Of a DNA stretch of 49,802 bases, positions 43,791 to 49,802 are shown piece after piece. Positions within the stretch are counted from its first letter, which is position 1; each line of letters begins with the position of its first letter. The translations under genes and the position numbers were made by a program. Origin of the DNA: Ferrimonas aestuarii. GTDB lineage: Bacteria; Pseudomonadota; Gammaproteobacteria; Enterobacterales; Shewanellaceae. The DNA is taken from assembly GCF_005116665.1 (NCBI RefSeq), contig NZ_SWCJ01000026.1:1-49802 (forward strand), in the 5' to 3' direction. Below the pieces are notes generated by a model. The model did no database searches. It worked only from the letters and a program-made list of their open reading frames with translations, and was not told where the DNA came from.

Positions 43791-44308
43791 TATTGAGCTC
43801 CTTCTGGTACTTTGTTGGTTCGAATAGTGCGCCAGTTTCTGCCCAGCTCAACCAGCGCCTGCAATCCAAGGGTAAGCGCCAACGCCAATAACAGCGTTTT
43901 GTGTAGGTACACCAGCGGCAAACCGCCCGCCTCCGCCGAGCCTTCCCAGCGGCTCCAGGAGTTCAGCACGTAGTTCCAGCTTAGAGTGACGATCACCACC
44001 ACCGACGGCAGCACAAATCCCAATAGGCCAACCAGATCCACCCAAGCCTTTCGCCGCTTGCTAAAGCGGCGGTAGAAGATGTCTACCCGAACATGGCCTT
44101 GCTGCTTTAGGGTATAAGCGGCACCTAAGGTAACTGCCGCACCATGCAGGTAGAGCACCGTCTCCTGCAGGGCAATGGACCCAATGCCAAAACCGTAGCG
44201 TAGCCCTACCACCACCACAGCCAGTATCATCATCAGTAGGGTTAGCACCCCACATAGCTGTCCCAAACGTTCAGAAAAGGCGTCGCCCCACTCCATCCAT
44301 TTTTGCAC
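43790..44308 (-). CDS. dctQ: TRAP transporter small permease (DctQ family)
   Basis: A 172-aa four-helix membrane subunit (helices near 15-38, 48-66, 90-110 and 133-152) that pairs with DctM. GAAYTLKQQGHVRVDIFYRR is the characteristic DctQ segment after helix 2. First gene of the TRAP operon; an operator-like palindrome lies 47 bp upstream. Confidence 0.92.
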   Translation of the reverse strand: MQKWMEWGDAFSERLGQLCGVLTLLMMILAVVVVGLRYGFGIGSIALQETVLYLHGAAVTLGAAYTLKQQGHVRVDIFYRRFSKRRKAWVDLVGLLGFVLPSVVVIVTLSWNYVLNSWSRWEGSAEAGGLPLVYLHKTLLLALALTLGLQALVELGRNWRTIRTNKVPEGAQ

Positions 44309-44354
44309 GCCGCGTCCTCTTCACTTCGTCCATGTTGCTTTAATGACCAAATTA

Positions 44355-44374
44355 ACCTTTTGCTAACAAAAGGT
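44355..44374. promoter_or_regulatory. operator-like palindrome upstream of the TRAP operon
   Basis: ACCTTTTGCTAACAAAAGGT is a perfect 8-bp inverted repeat around a 4-bp centre, 47 bp before the dctQ start. It is a probable regulator site; no regulator gene is adjacent. Confidence 0.5.
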
Positions 44375-44439
44375 GCAAGCCATTGGTTTTGTGAGCCATA
44401 CCAATGCAATTAAGGAGCTGTTCAACTTAGTGCGCCGAG

Positions 44440-44520
44440 TAAATTGTCTCAATCTAGACGCTCAATGCCGTTGCTAGTGGCTCTAACAACAAATTGAGCA
44501 ACGAAGAGTGAGGCAATTTA
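44440..44520. repeat. nested imperfect inverted repeat (81 bp) of unknown nature
   Basis: Outer arms TAAATTGTCTCA (44440-44451) and TGAGGCAATTTA (44509-44520) pair with one wobble. Inner arms GCTCAAT (44460-44466) and ATTGAGC (44493-44499) pair perfectly, followed by GTTG/CAAC. The element fills most of the gene-free 327-bp gap between the TRAP operon and bolA. It could be a mobile hairpin element or a small RNA. Confidence 0.45.
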
Positions 44521-44576
44521 AACAAGTAATAATGACTAGATCTTTAGTTGAATTGGTATCTATTTGAGGCAACAAA

Positions 44577-44600
44577 AAGCCGCTCACTATGGAGCGGCTT
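44577..44600 (-). terminator. terminator of bolA
   Basis: On the minus strand: AAGCCGCTC/GAGCGGCTT followed by TTTTGTTG, 36 bp after the bolA stop. Confidence 0.8.
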
Positions 44601-44635
44601 AAGATAGCGGCGGTTACTGCGCGGAGTCAGCACCC

Positions 44636-44944
44636 TTAGGACAGTGAACCAGTACAGCCTGGGGTTTTCGGTGCGGCTTGCTGTTCGCTCCACTCCGCTT
44701 CGGTATAGGTGTGCAGTGCCAGAGCGTGCAGGCCGGCATCAAACTGGCTTTGCAGCAGACCGTTAATGATGCGGTGGCGTGCCAGTAGGCGTTTGCCTTC
44801 AAATTCATCAGACACCACGATCACCTTAAAGTGAGTCTCTGCATCCTTTGGGGTGCGATGCATGTGACTTTCGTTGATCACCTCAAGATGGGTTGGCGAT
44901 AGGGCCTCGGTGACGAGGGTTTGGATCTGATTCTGTACGGACAT
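44636..44944 (-). CDS. bolA: BolA family protein
   Basis: A 102-aa BolA protein. The fold signature HLEVINESHMHRTPKDAETH plus FKVIVVSDEFEGKRLLARHR and IINGLLQSQF contains the conserved His residues. BolA works with monothiol glutaredoxins in iron-sulfur homeostasis and affects cell shape under stress. The ATG at 44944 is chosen. The gene is divergent from the ABM-domain gene. Confidence 0.94.
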   Translation of the reverse strand: MSVQNQIQTLVTEALSPTHLEVINESHMHRTPKDAETHFKVIVVSDEFEGKRLLARHRIINGLLQSQFDAGLHALALHTYTEAEWSEQQAAPKTPGCTGSLS

Positions 44945-45135
44945 GGAAGCTCTCCTTGTTCACTCCTCTAGCATGTGGGGGTTATACCCTAAAGCCCGCC
45001 TTAAGCTCAAACCGAGTAAACCGATTGCTAGCATTACTGGAAACGCAGCAGCCACATTTCGCCCGACAGCGAAGTATTGAGTTTTCCAAGGACTATAGTA
45101 GCCGCCACACCCGAACAATCTTGATAGAGGAAAAA

Positions 45136-45438
45136 ATGATCGCCGTACTATTTGAAGCATCCGCGGTTGAAGGTAAGCAAGACCGTTACTTCCAGCTAGC
45201 CGAGCAGCTAAAGCCCCTGCTTAGTGACATCGATGGTTTTATCTCCATTGAGCGTTTTCGAAGCACCACCAATCCCAACAAGTTCATCTCACTGTCGTGG
45301 TGGCAGCATGAAACGGCCATCAAACAGTGGAAGCAAAATGTTCATCATAAGCTGGCTCAAGAAGAGGGCAAATCCGCTATCTTTTCCAGATATAAGATCA
45401 ACGTTCTCACCTCAAGCCGAGAGTATCGCTCTCAGTAA
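45136..45438 (+). CDS. antibiotic biosynthesis monooxygenase (ABM) domain protein
   Basis: A 100-aa dimeric alpha/beta ferredoxin-like ABM fold, seen in FEASAVEGKQDRYFQLAEQL, DIDGFISIERF and FISLSWWQHETAIKQWKQN. Members act as small monooxygenases or heme-degrading enzymes; the substrate here is unknown. The ATG at 45136 has GAGG 6 nt upstream. The longer frame starting at 44956 overlaps the bolA promoter and is not conserved. It is followed by the ArsR-type regulator gene, possibly its controller (inference). Confidence 0.85.
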   Translation: MIAVLFEASAVEGKQDRYFQLAEQLKPLLSDIDGFISIERFRSTTNPNKFISLSWWQHETAIKQWKQNVHHKLAQEEGKSAIFSRYKINVLTSSREYRSQ

Positions 45439-45463
45439 CTTCAGAGCCGATAACAATGCCTAA

Positions 45464-45502
45464 GGCCAATTGAACCTCCAACGGGTTCACTATACATTGG
45501 CC
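45464..45502. promoter_or_regulatory. nested inverted repeat in the ArsR-type regulator promoter
   Basis: Outer arms GGCCAAT (45464-45470) and ATTGGCC (45496-45502); inner arms TGAACC (45471-45476) and GGTTCA (45484-45489). It overlaps a possible -35/-10 pair (TTGAAC, TATACA) just upstream of the regulator gene, consistent with an autoregulatory operator or an attenuator hairpin. Confidence 0.4.
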
Positions 45503-45534
45503 GCTATTGTCACCATCAACTAAGCGATTCAGAT

Positions 45535-46233
45535 TTGAGCAAGCACAACACCTCCACAGAGCCTGGCGATTACAATCAAGAGACCGAGATGGCGGCATTG
45601 GCTGCGGCCATGTCAGATGCCTCTCGAATGAAGATTCTCTGCGCCCTAATGGATGGACGAGCTTGGACGGCCACCGAACTCAGTGCGGTGGCCGAGATTG
45701 CCCCATCAACCACCAGTGCTCACCTGTCTCGGCTAGTAAAGGCCAAGCTGGTGACCTGCTTATCACAGGGCCGACATCGATATTTCAAGCTGCATAACAG
45801 CCACATTGCAGGGCTGCTTGAAACCTTGATGGGCGTGACATTTCAGGCCAGCAACCCATCTCGCTCAAGGGTGCCAACGGACCTATTAAATGCAAGAACC
45901 TGTTACGACCACCTGGCGGGAGAAGTTGCCGTAAAGCTGTATGACTCATTAGTCATTCATGACTGGCTGAAACAGGATGGCAGCGACCTTACTGCTCAAG
46001 GTAAAGAGAAGCTGCTGCAACTGGGCATTCAAATTAACCCTAAGACCAAGCGCAAGAAGTGTTGCCCATGCTTGGACTGGAGCGAGCGCAAATTCCATGT
46101 TGGCGGCCATTTAGGAGCGGCGTTGCTCATCTTCTTTGAGGAACGTAACTGGGTTGAGCGAGTGATTGGCTATCGAGAGGTCACAATAACCCCCAAAGGC
46201 CAAGCTGAGCTCAAGCGGCATTTTCTTATTTAG
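45535..46233 (+). CDS. ArsR/SmtB-type winged-helix regulator
   Basis: A 232-aa regulator. The N-terminal winged helix (MSDASRMKILCALMDGRAWT, then LSAVAEIAPSTTSAHLSRL) is ArsR-like. The C-terminal half carries CCPCLDWSERKFHVGGHLGA, a segment typical of a particular long-form ArsR group; CCxC could bind metal. The start is uncertain: TTG at 45535, or ATG at 45589 (MAALAAAMSD). The last 247 bp are repeated downstream at 49430-49676 with 11 differences. The gene itself looks intact. Confidence 0.85.
   Translation: MSKHNTSTEPGDYNQETEMAALAAAMSDASRMKILCALMDGRAWTATELSAVAEIAPSTTSAHLSRLVKAKLVTCLSQGRHRYFKLHNSHIAGLLETLMGVTFQASNPSRSRVPTDLLNARTCYDHLAGEVAVKLYDSLVIHDWLKQDGSDLTAQGKEKLLQLGIQINPKTKRKKCCPCLDWSERKFHVGGHLGAALLIFFEERNWVERVIGYREVTITPKGQAELKRHFLI
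45987..46233 (+). repeat. direct repeat, left copy (3' end of the ArsR-type gene)
   Basis: 247 bp repeated at 49430-49676 without indels and with 11 substitutions (about 95.5% identity). It flanks the AT-rich island carrying the LuxR-type and cytochrome genes. Confidence 0.92.
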
Positions 46234-46322
46234 AGTTAAGTCAATCAGAGCACTTCCGACACTTATTTAAGACAAAACCTTATAAATAAAAGAAAATTGA
46301 TAAAATATGTTAAATGAAACTT

Positions 46323-47117
46323 CTACAACTTACTTCTATCTACAATTCCATACGCAACAGCTTTCGCGATTAAATGACTTCGATTTGAGGCATTAAGCAA
46401 AACCTTAGCATTATCCAAATGATAATCAACACCACGTCTGCTTAAAAATAATCGCTCAGCAACTTGGGCTGTTGTTAAACCTTCAGACAATAATTGTAGT
46501 ACTTTACAACAGACTGGAGATATCACATTTAAATTACGCCAAGGATTTAGCTTGAGTGAGTAAGCAGAATAGAAAAGACTATGATATTTATTCAATAATA
46601 ATATTAGTTTTTCTTTCTGAGATGCTAGCTGCTCATACAACCCACTTGAACTACTATCAGAATATAAAACAAAAACACCCATGCAGTGATTATCTGGATC
46701 AGGAAACTGATAATAAACAGCTGAATTTATATCTCTATCCTTGAACCTTTGAACAGCTTTAACAAATCTAGCAGGCTTATCCTTTTCTATAGGAAAATAC
46801 AAGTCCCCCAGAGCAGAGCACAAAAACTCAGGATTTTTGGAAAAGCAGTTACGAATAATATCCGCTATTAATGATGTAAACACCTCATTACCTGAAGAAA
46901 TGTAATACATCTTCAATGCTTGATTTGATGTAGTATCAAAGTAGCTGAAACTTTTTGACTGCTTACGTGATGCTCCAGAAACAAGCCTCTTCTCAAGAAA
47001 GTGAACAGTGTAAATAAAATGTGTTATTCCAAATTCAGACAATAAACCTTGTAACTCTTCGGATTCCACAAGAGGCAGTCTGAGTTTTTTATAGTCTTCA
47101 ATGTAATCCACAATCAT
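46323..47117 (-). CDS. LuxR-type transcriptional regulator
   Basis: A 264-aa regulator. The C-terminal LuxR HTH is clear from about 198 (PVCCKVLQLLSEGLTTAQVA, then RLFLSRRGVDYHLDNAKVLL). The N-terminal 170 residues resemble an autoinducer-binding-type domain in size and layout (ITHFIYTVHFL, FPDPDNHCMGVFVLYSD), but the conserved acyl-homoserine-lactone residues cannot be confirmed by eye, so it may be a solo receptor for another signal. No luxI is present. Base composition is much more AT-rich than outside the island. GGAG lies 4 nt before the ATG. Confidence 0.85.
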   Translation of the reverse strand: MIVDYIEDYKKLRLPLVESEELQGLLSEFGITHFIYTVHFLEKRLVSGASRKQSKSFSYFDTTSNQALKMYYISSGNEVFTSLIADIIRNCFSKNPEFLCSALGDLYFPIEKDKPARFVKAVQRFKDRDINSAVYYQFPDPDNHCMGVFVLYSDSSSSGLYEQLASQKEKLILLLNKYHSLFYSAYSLKLNPWRNLNVISPVCCKVLQLLSEGLTTAQVAERLFLSRRGVDYHLDNAKVLLNASNRSHLIAKAVAYGIVDRSKL

Positions 47118-47331
47118 TCAACTCCAACATGGGTCAAGATTTTCGACCAACAATTAGTTACGAGTATAATCCACCAATACTTGAAACACCACTACCAAAG
47201 CGACGATCGCATGAGAGACATATGCCTAAAAATGTGATTATCATACAAGAAATAAAACCCAATGCTAAATCCCTGCCTTTAGAAGTAAATTTTAAAGGCG
47301 AGTCGAACATATTAATAAATAATCACATAAA

Positions 47332-47367
47332 AATAATAACAAGCCATCAATGCGGCTTGTTATTATT
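47332..47367 (-). terminator. terminator of the cytochrome gene
   Basis: On the minus strand a perfect 14-bp stem AATAATAACAAGCC/GGCTTGTTATTATT, followed by TTTATG, 28 bp after the cytochrome stop. Confidence 0.8.
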
Positions 47368-47394
47368 AAAGCTTAATTAAGGCCTAAATATAAG

Positions 47395-49203
47395 CTATAG
47401 ACCACCAACCTTCTCTGGGTTGTCATTATAATGACAGCTGACACAGGCATAAGGATCCGGCATAACTTTACTCAATCCGCTTCCTGTTTTCTCAAATGGG
47501 TGAGTCGTTTTGTTGGCGGTGTTCGCATCGGCATGACCAGTCATATCCTGATGACATCGATAGCATCCGGCTACCTGATTATGTCCTTTTTTGGCACCAT
47601 TGTTTCCATGACATTCTGCACACTCTGCTGGTTTAACCTCACCAATATGAGCTGAGGTTTCTGAATCAAAGTTCATATCCGTTTCATTATGGCACATGCC
47701 ACAATCCGCAACACCTCGACCAAAATGAGTCTCAGGTAAAGGATACTTTGGTTTCAATACATGCTGTCTGGTTAACCGATATGGGTCAGCATCATCTCCA
47801 GCAATATTCTTCTGTATTGCATAGTATTTATCGTACATACTTGTATACGCAAAGTAGGCATCGTATGGGCTGGTAAGTTGAGCCATATCGGGCATAATGT
47901 GTGTTGCTTGGCCCCCACCAATATTCATATCTGGTCGCTGCTGCCCGACAAGGTAATTCCAACCAAAATTCCAACCATAAAACCCACTACTACCAAGGCC
48001 ATTAATAGCGTTGATAGCATAAGATTCAACTTTAGCTTTGGTATTTAATGTCGGCCAATATACTAGGCTTCCCGAATACGGTTTATTTCCATTTTCATCA
48101 ACATAATCTTCTAAAGAAAGAGCAATATCTGAAAAAGTTATCACTCCATCATAGAAATAATCAGGCCGTATATTGTGAGCAGTGACCTCCAAGTTAATAA
48201 TTTCTTGATCAATATGAGGCCAAACACAATCTTGCCCGCTTATACCACAAGGTATGAACTTTGAATCTTGCAAGTATCCCCAATGAGTTTTTGGTTTACC
48301 ATTGTCATCTATTTGTGCCAGTGTCACATCATCAGAAAATAACGGATGCAATTCCTTTGAGCCTGGGTTTCCAGGCATGGTTCCCGGATTTCCATAATCA
48401 TCAACATACCCAATAATATATTGTTGAACCATCCCAAGCTTTTCAGGGTCAACCTTTCTCTCAACCAAACCCAGAATCTGCAGATAATTAAGAATTAACT
48501 TTCCATCATTAGCATTCAAACGAGAAACTTCATCGCGTTGATATTGCTTGTAGAAGTCAACCTTAGTTTTATCATAACTGGCAATACCCACACTTAATTC
48601 ATCTTTAGCCAATACCTGATCGGGTCGATGATGTTCAGTAATCTCTAGGCCCCAAAACCCTTCTTCATGCTCAATACCAGCAGAGTAGTCTTGAGCAAAG
48701 AGCCAATTATCTTCTCCATTGATACTATAATCAAAGGTTCGTCGGTCCTCATCCCACTGATACTTGACTTCAAGTTTACAATTCGGCTCTTTCTCCCATC
48801 GTTGACACACTTCGTCCTTACGATTCTCTACCACATAAACAAAAATATCAAAAGAAGAAAAATTTCCCGGCTTATAAGTCTTTACATAACTATTCCGTAA
48901 TGATTCTCCATTATGGTTCTCATCCAGCCACCTTATTACTTCATCTCCACTTACTACGATAGGCTTAGATTTTGGTGGTACCCGTAGCATATCGCCATTA
49001 TTGGCTTCTTTTGCATTCCAATAAAAATGAACTTGCTTTCCTAACATAGTATGTTGAACCGGAGGACCAAACACATTAGGAAAAGGATTATTTTTATTTG
49101 GAAGTTCTGGTTCAGGTTGGCTTACAGTTTGACTGTCATCGCTACCACAGGCAGAAATAAGGCTCACTAACCCAACAATTAGTATTGATCGTAAGGGCTT
49201 CAT
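47395..49203 (-). CDS. tetraheme c-type cytochrome lipoprotein
   Basis: A 602-aa exported lipoprotein (MKPLRSILIVGLVSLISACG, lipobox SAC). The first 490 residues carry no heme motif. The last 105 hold four CxxCH sites at 501-505 (CGMCH), 528-532 (CAECH), 547-551 (CYRCH) and 587-591 (CVSCH), with extra His residues as axial ligands. The N-terminal part has two Cys pairs (VCQRWEKEPNC, PCGISGQDC) and is not a family that I recognise. Likely a periplasmic or outer-surface electron carrier. The second of two tandem ATGs (49203) is used because GGAG is 5 nt before it. AT-rich, like the LuxR-type gene. Confidence 0.85.
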   Translation of the reverse strand: MKPLRSILIVGLVSLISACGSDDSQTVSQPEPELPNKNNPFPNVFGPPVQHTMLGKQVHFYWNAKEANNGDMLRVPPKSKPIVVSGDEVIRWLDENHNGESLRNSYVKTYKPGNFSSFDIFVYVVENRKDEVCQRWEKEPNCKLEVKYQWDEDRRTFDYSINGEDNWLFAQDYSAGIEHEEGFWGLEITEHHRPDQVLAKDELSVGIASYDKTKVDFYKQYQRDEVSRLNANDGKLILNYLQILGLVERKVDPEKLGMVQQYIIGYVDDYGNPGTMPGNPGSKELHPLFSDDVTLAQIDDNGKPKTHWGYLQDSKFIPCGISGQDCVWPHIDQEIINLEVTAHNIRPDYFYDGVITFSDIALSLEDYVDENGNKPYSGSLVYWPTLNTKAKVESYAINAINGLGSSGFYGWNFGWNYLVGQQRPDMNIGGGQATHIMPDMAQLTSPYDAYFAYTSMYDKYYAIQKNIAGDDADPYRLTRQHVLKPKYPLPETHFGRGVADCGMCHNETDMNFDSETSAHIGEVKPAECAECHGNNGAKKGHNQVAGCYRCHQDMTGHADANTANKTTHPFEKTGSGLSKVMPDPYACVSCHYNDNPEKVGGL

Positions 49204-49292
49204 CATTACTCCATATAATAGTTTTGTTTAGTACGTGATCAATAAGAAGGTTACAAGCCCTTCGAAGCCATCTGTGTGTGCAAATGTGCAGT

Positions 49293-49331
49293 ATTATAAT
49301 TAGTGCTCTGTGTCGTGATCATGATCACGAC
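49293..49331 (-). promoter_or_regulatory. cytochrome promoter with a 20-bp perfect palindrome
   Basis: GTCGTGATCATGATCACGAC (49312-49331) is a perfect palindrome containing GTGA-N6-TCAC, the CRP-type half-sites. On the minus strand a consensus TATAAT lies at 49293-49298, so the palindrome covers the -35 region of the cytochrome promoter. The protein that binds could be CRP or another dimeric regulator. Confidence 0.55.
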
Positions 49332-49429
49332 CTCGTGTGACTAATACAGCATGGACAAACCGCTAAACATCCACCGTTATAATGAAAACAAAAACTCCTT
49401 TGATGATTGATTAAATTAAGAAGGCGACA

Positions 49430-49676
49430 CCTTACCGCTCAAGGTAAAGAGAAGCTGCTGCAACTGGGCATTCAAATTAACCCTAAGACCAAGCGCAAGA
49501 AGTGTTGCCCATGCCTAGACTGGAGCGAGCGCAAATTCCATGTTGGCGGCCATTTAGGGGCGGCATTGCTCATCTTTTTTGAGGAACGTAACTGGATTGA
49601 GCGAGTGGCTGGCTATCGAGAGGTCACAATACCCCCCAAAGGCCAAGCTGAGCTCAAACGGCATTTTCTTATTTAG
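49430..49676 (+). pseudogene. duplicated 3' fragment of the ArsR-type regulator (right direct repeat)
   Basis: Encodes only the last 81 residues of the regulator (LTAQGKEKLLQLGIQ to KRHFLI), without the DNA-binding domain. It is about 95.5% identical to 45987-46233. Most differences are silent or conservative transitions, so the two copies diverged while under coding constraint. That suggests this copy came from another strain's intact gene rather than from a recent local duplication. A TTG at 49407 could start an 89-aa fusion, but this is probably not functional. Confidence 0.85.
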
Positions 49677-49802
49677 TGACCCGTCCTGAAATAGGTTTAC
49701 ACATTGGAGACCTATTATGGAAAAGGTAGAGCCCAAGCGACGCAGACGCTCGCAGCGTGATTACCCAATGGCCTTTAAATTATCTGTGGTTGAACAGGTA
49801 GA
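49677..49802 (+). mobile_element. left end of an insertion sequence (IS3-family-like), truncated by the window
   Basis: TGACCCGTCCTGAAATAGG, a terminal-repeat-like start, follows directly after the repeated fragment's TAG. The transposase frame begins 40 bp further on. The right end is outside the window, so the family and inverted repeats cannot be confirmed. Confidence 0.6.
49717..49802 (+). CDS. transposase OrfA-like HTH protein (partial, runs off the window)
   Basis: Starts MEKVEPKRRRRSQRDYPMAF and continues KLSVVEQV, a basic N-terminus followed by the 'Y-P-x-x-F-K-x-x-V-V' opening of IS3-family OrfA helix-turn-helix proteins. Only 28 codons are visible. GGAG lies 9 nt before the ATG. 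Confidence 0.65.
   Translation, partial: MEKVEPKRRRRSQRDYPMAFKLSVVEQV

Noticed and set aside
44956..45135. 60-codon N-terminal extension of the ABM-domain protein
   Set aside because: It covers the bolA promoter region and has no family similarity. GAGG before the ATG at 45136 marks the real start.
47129..47380. 83-codon plus-strand open frame between the LuxR-type and cytochrome genes
   Set aside because: Runs through the cytochrome terminator hairpin, has no good Shine-Dalgarno and no similarity that I recognise. Long open frames are not unusual in this AT-rich stretch.
49407..49676. 89-codon ORF as a functional gene
   Set aside because: It is a TTG-started fusion of intergenic sequence to the tail of the ArsR-type regulator without a DNA-binding domain. 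It is best seen as a gene fragment next to an IS.
1..49802. tRNA, rRNA or CRISPR arrays
   Set aside because: No cloverleaf with a GGTTCGAATCC-type T-arm, no rRNA landmark sequences and no regular repeat-spacer pattern were seen on either strand.

Overview
The window comes from a gammaproteobacterium, most likely an Alteromonadales member of the Ferrimonas/Shewanella type. This rests on gene content: a complete nqrA-F operon followed by apbE and nqrM, luxS, syd next to queF, DUF3549/DUF3301/yqcC neighbours, a CsrB-like RNA with a UvrY-type box, a multiheme lipoprotein cytochrome and TRAP transport. No database search was possible, so the genus is an inference. Most of the window is dense and housekeeping-like. 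The last 3.5 kb is an AT-rich accessory segment ending in an insertion sequence.

Layout. 0-6.1 kb: yqcC, DUF3549 and DUF3301 genes, a CsrB-like sRNA on the minus strand (19 GGA motifs), a GNAT acetyltransferase, small conserved proteins and a POT-type transporter. 6.3-12.3 kb: a DUF2310 zinc-ribbon protein, aldehyde dehydrogenase (aldB-like), syd/queF, and the tRNA hydroxylation protein trhP with a YfhL-like ferredoxin. 12.3-14.8 kb: ubiT divergent from ubiUV, with an FNR-like box between them (O2-independent ubiquinone synthesis). 14.7-19.2 kb: proB-proA-DUF998 operon and an NCS2 purine permease. 19.2-20.75 kb: two tandem, homologous, minus-strand transcription units, each with a structured leader, a 29-codon ORF, a conserved 3' segment and a strong terminator. 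20.75-29.2 kb: M17 aminopeptidase, pepD, dinB with a LexA box, an azoreductase/soxR divergon with a SoxR box, and a chemotaxis receptor. 29.5-36.7 kb: Na+-NQR operon. 37-44.3 kb: second POT paralogue, alkaline phosphatase, luxS and a TRAP transporter (dctPMQ order on the minus strand). 44.6-46.2 kb: bolA, an ABM-domain protein and an ArsR-type regulator. 46.3-49.2 kb: an AT-rich island with a LuxR-type regulator and a tetraheme lipoprotein. It is flanked by a 247-bp direct repeat of the ArsR gene's 3' end (about 95.5% identical), and an IS begins immediately after the second copy.

How the genes work together. Several loci deal with oxygen and redox shifts: UbiUVT, TrhP plus ferredoxin, SoxR/azoreductase, Na+-NQR and the multiheme cytochrome. 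Others concern carbon and peptide use: POT transporters, PepD, the M17 peptidase, the TRAP system and AldB. The strongest candidate for an undescribed system is the tandem pair at 19.38-20.64 kb. Each unit has a promoter overlapping a 15-bp palindrome that matches the HexR motif as I remember it, with a second box exactly 63 bp upstream. The leader carries AAGGA-bearing hairpins, the 29-aa ORF is under visible purifying selection, and the 3' segment is complementary to Shine-Dalgarno/start regions. This looks like a duplicated dual-function (peptide plus base-pairing) RNA tied to central carbon metabolism.
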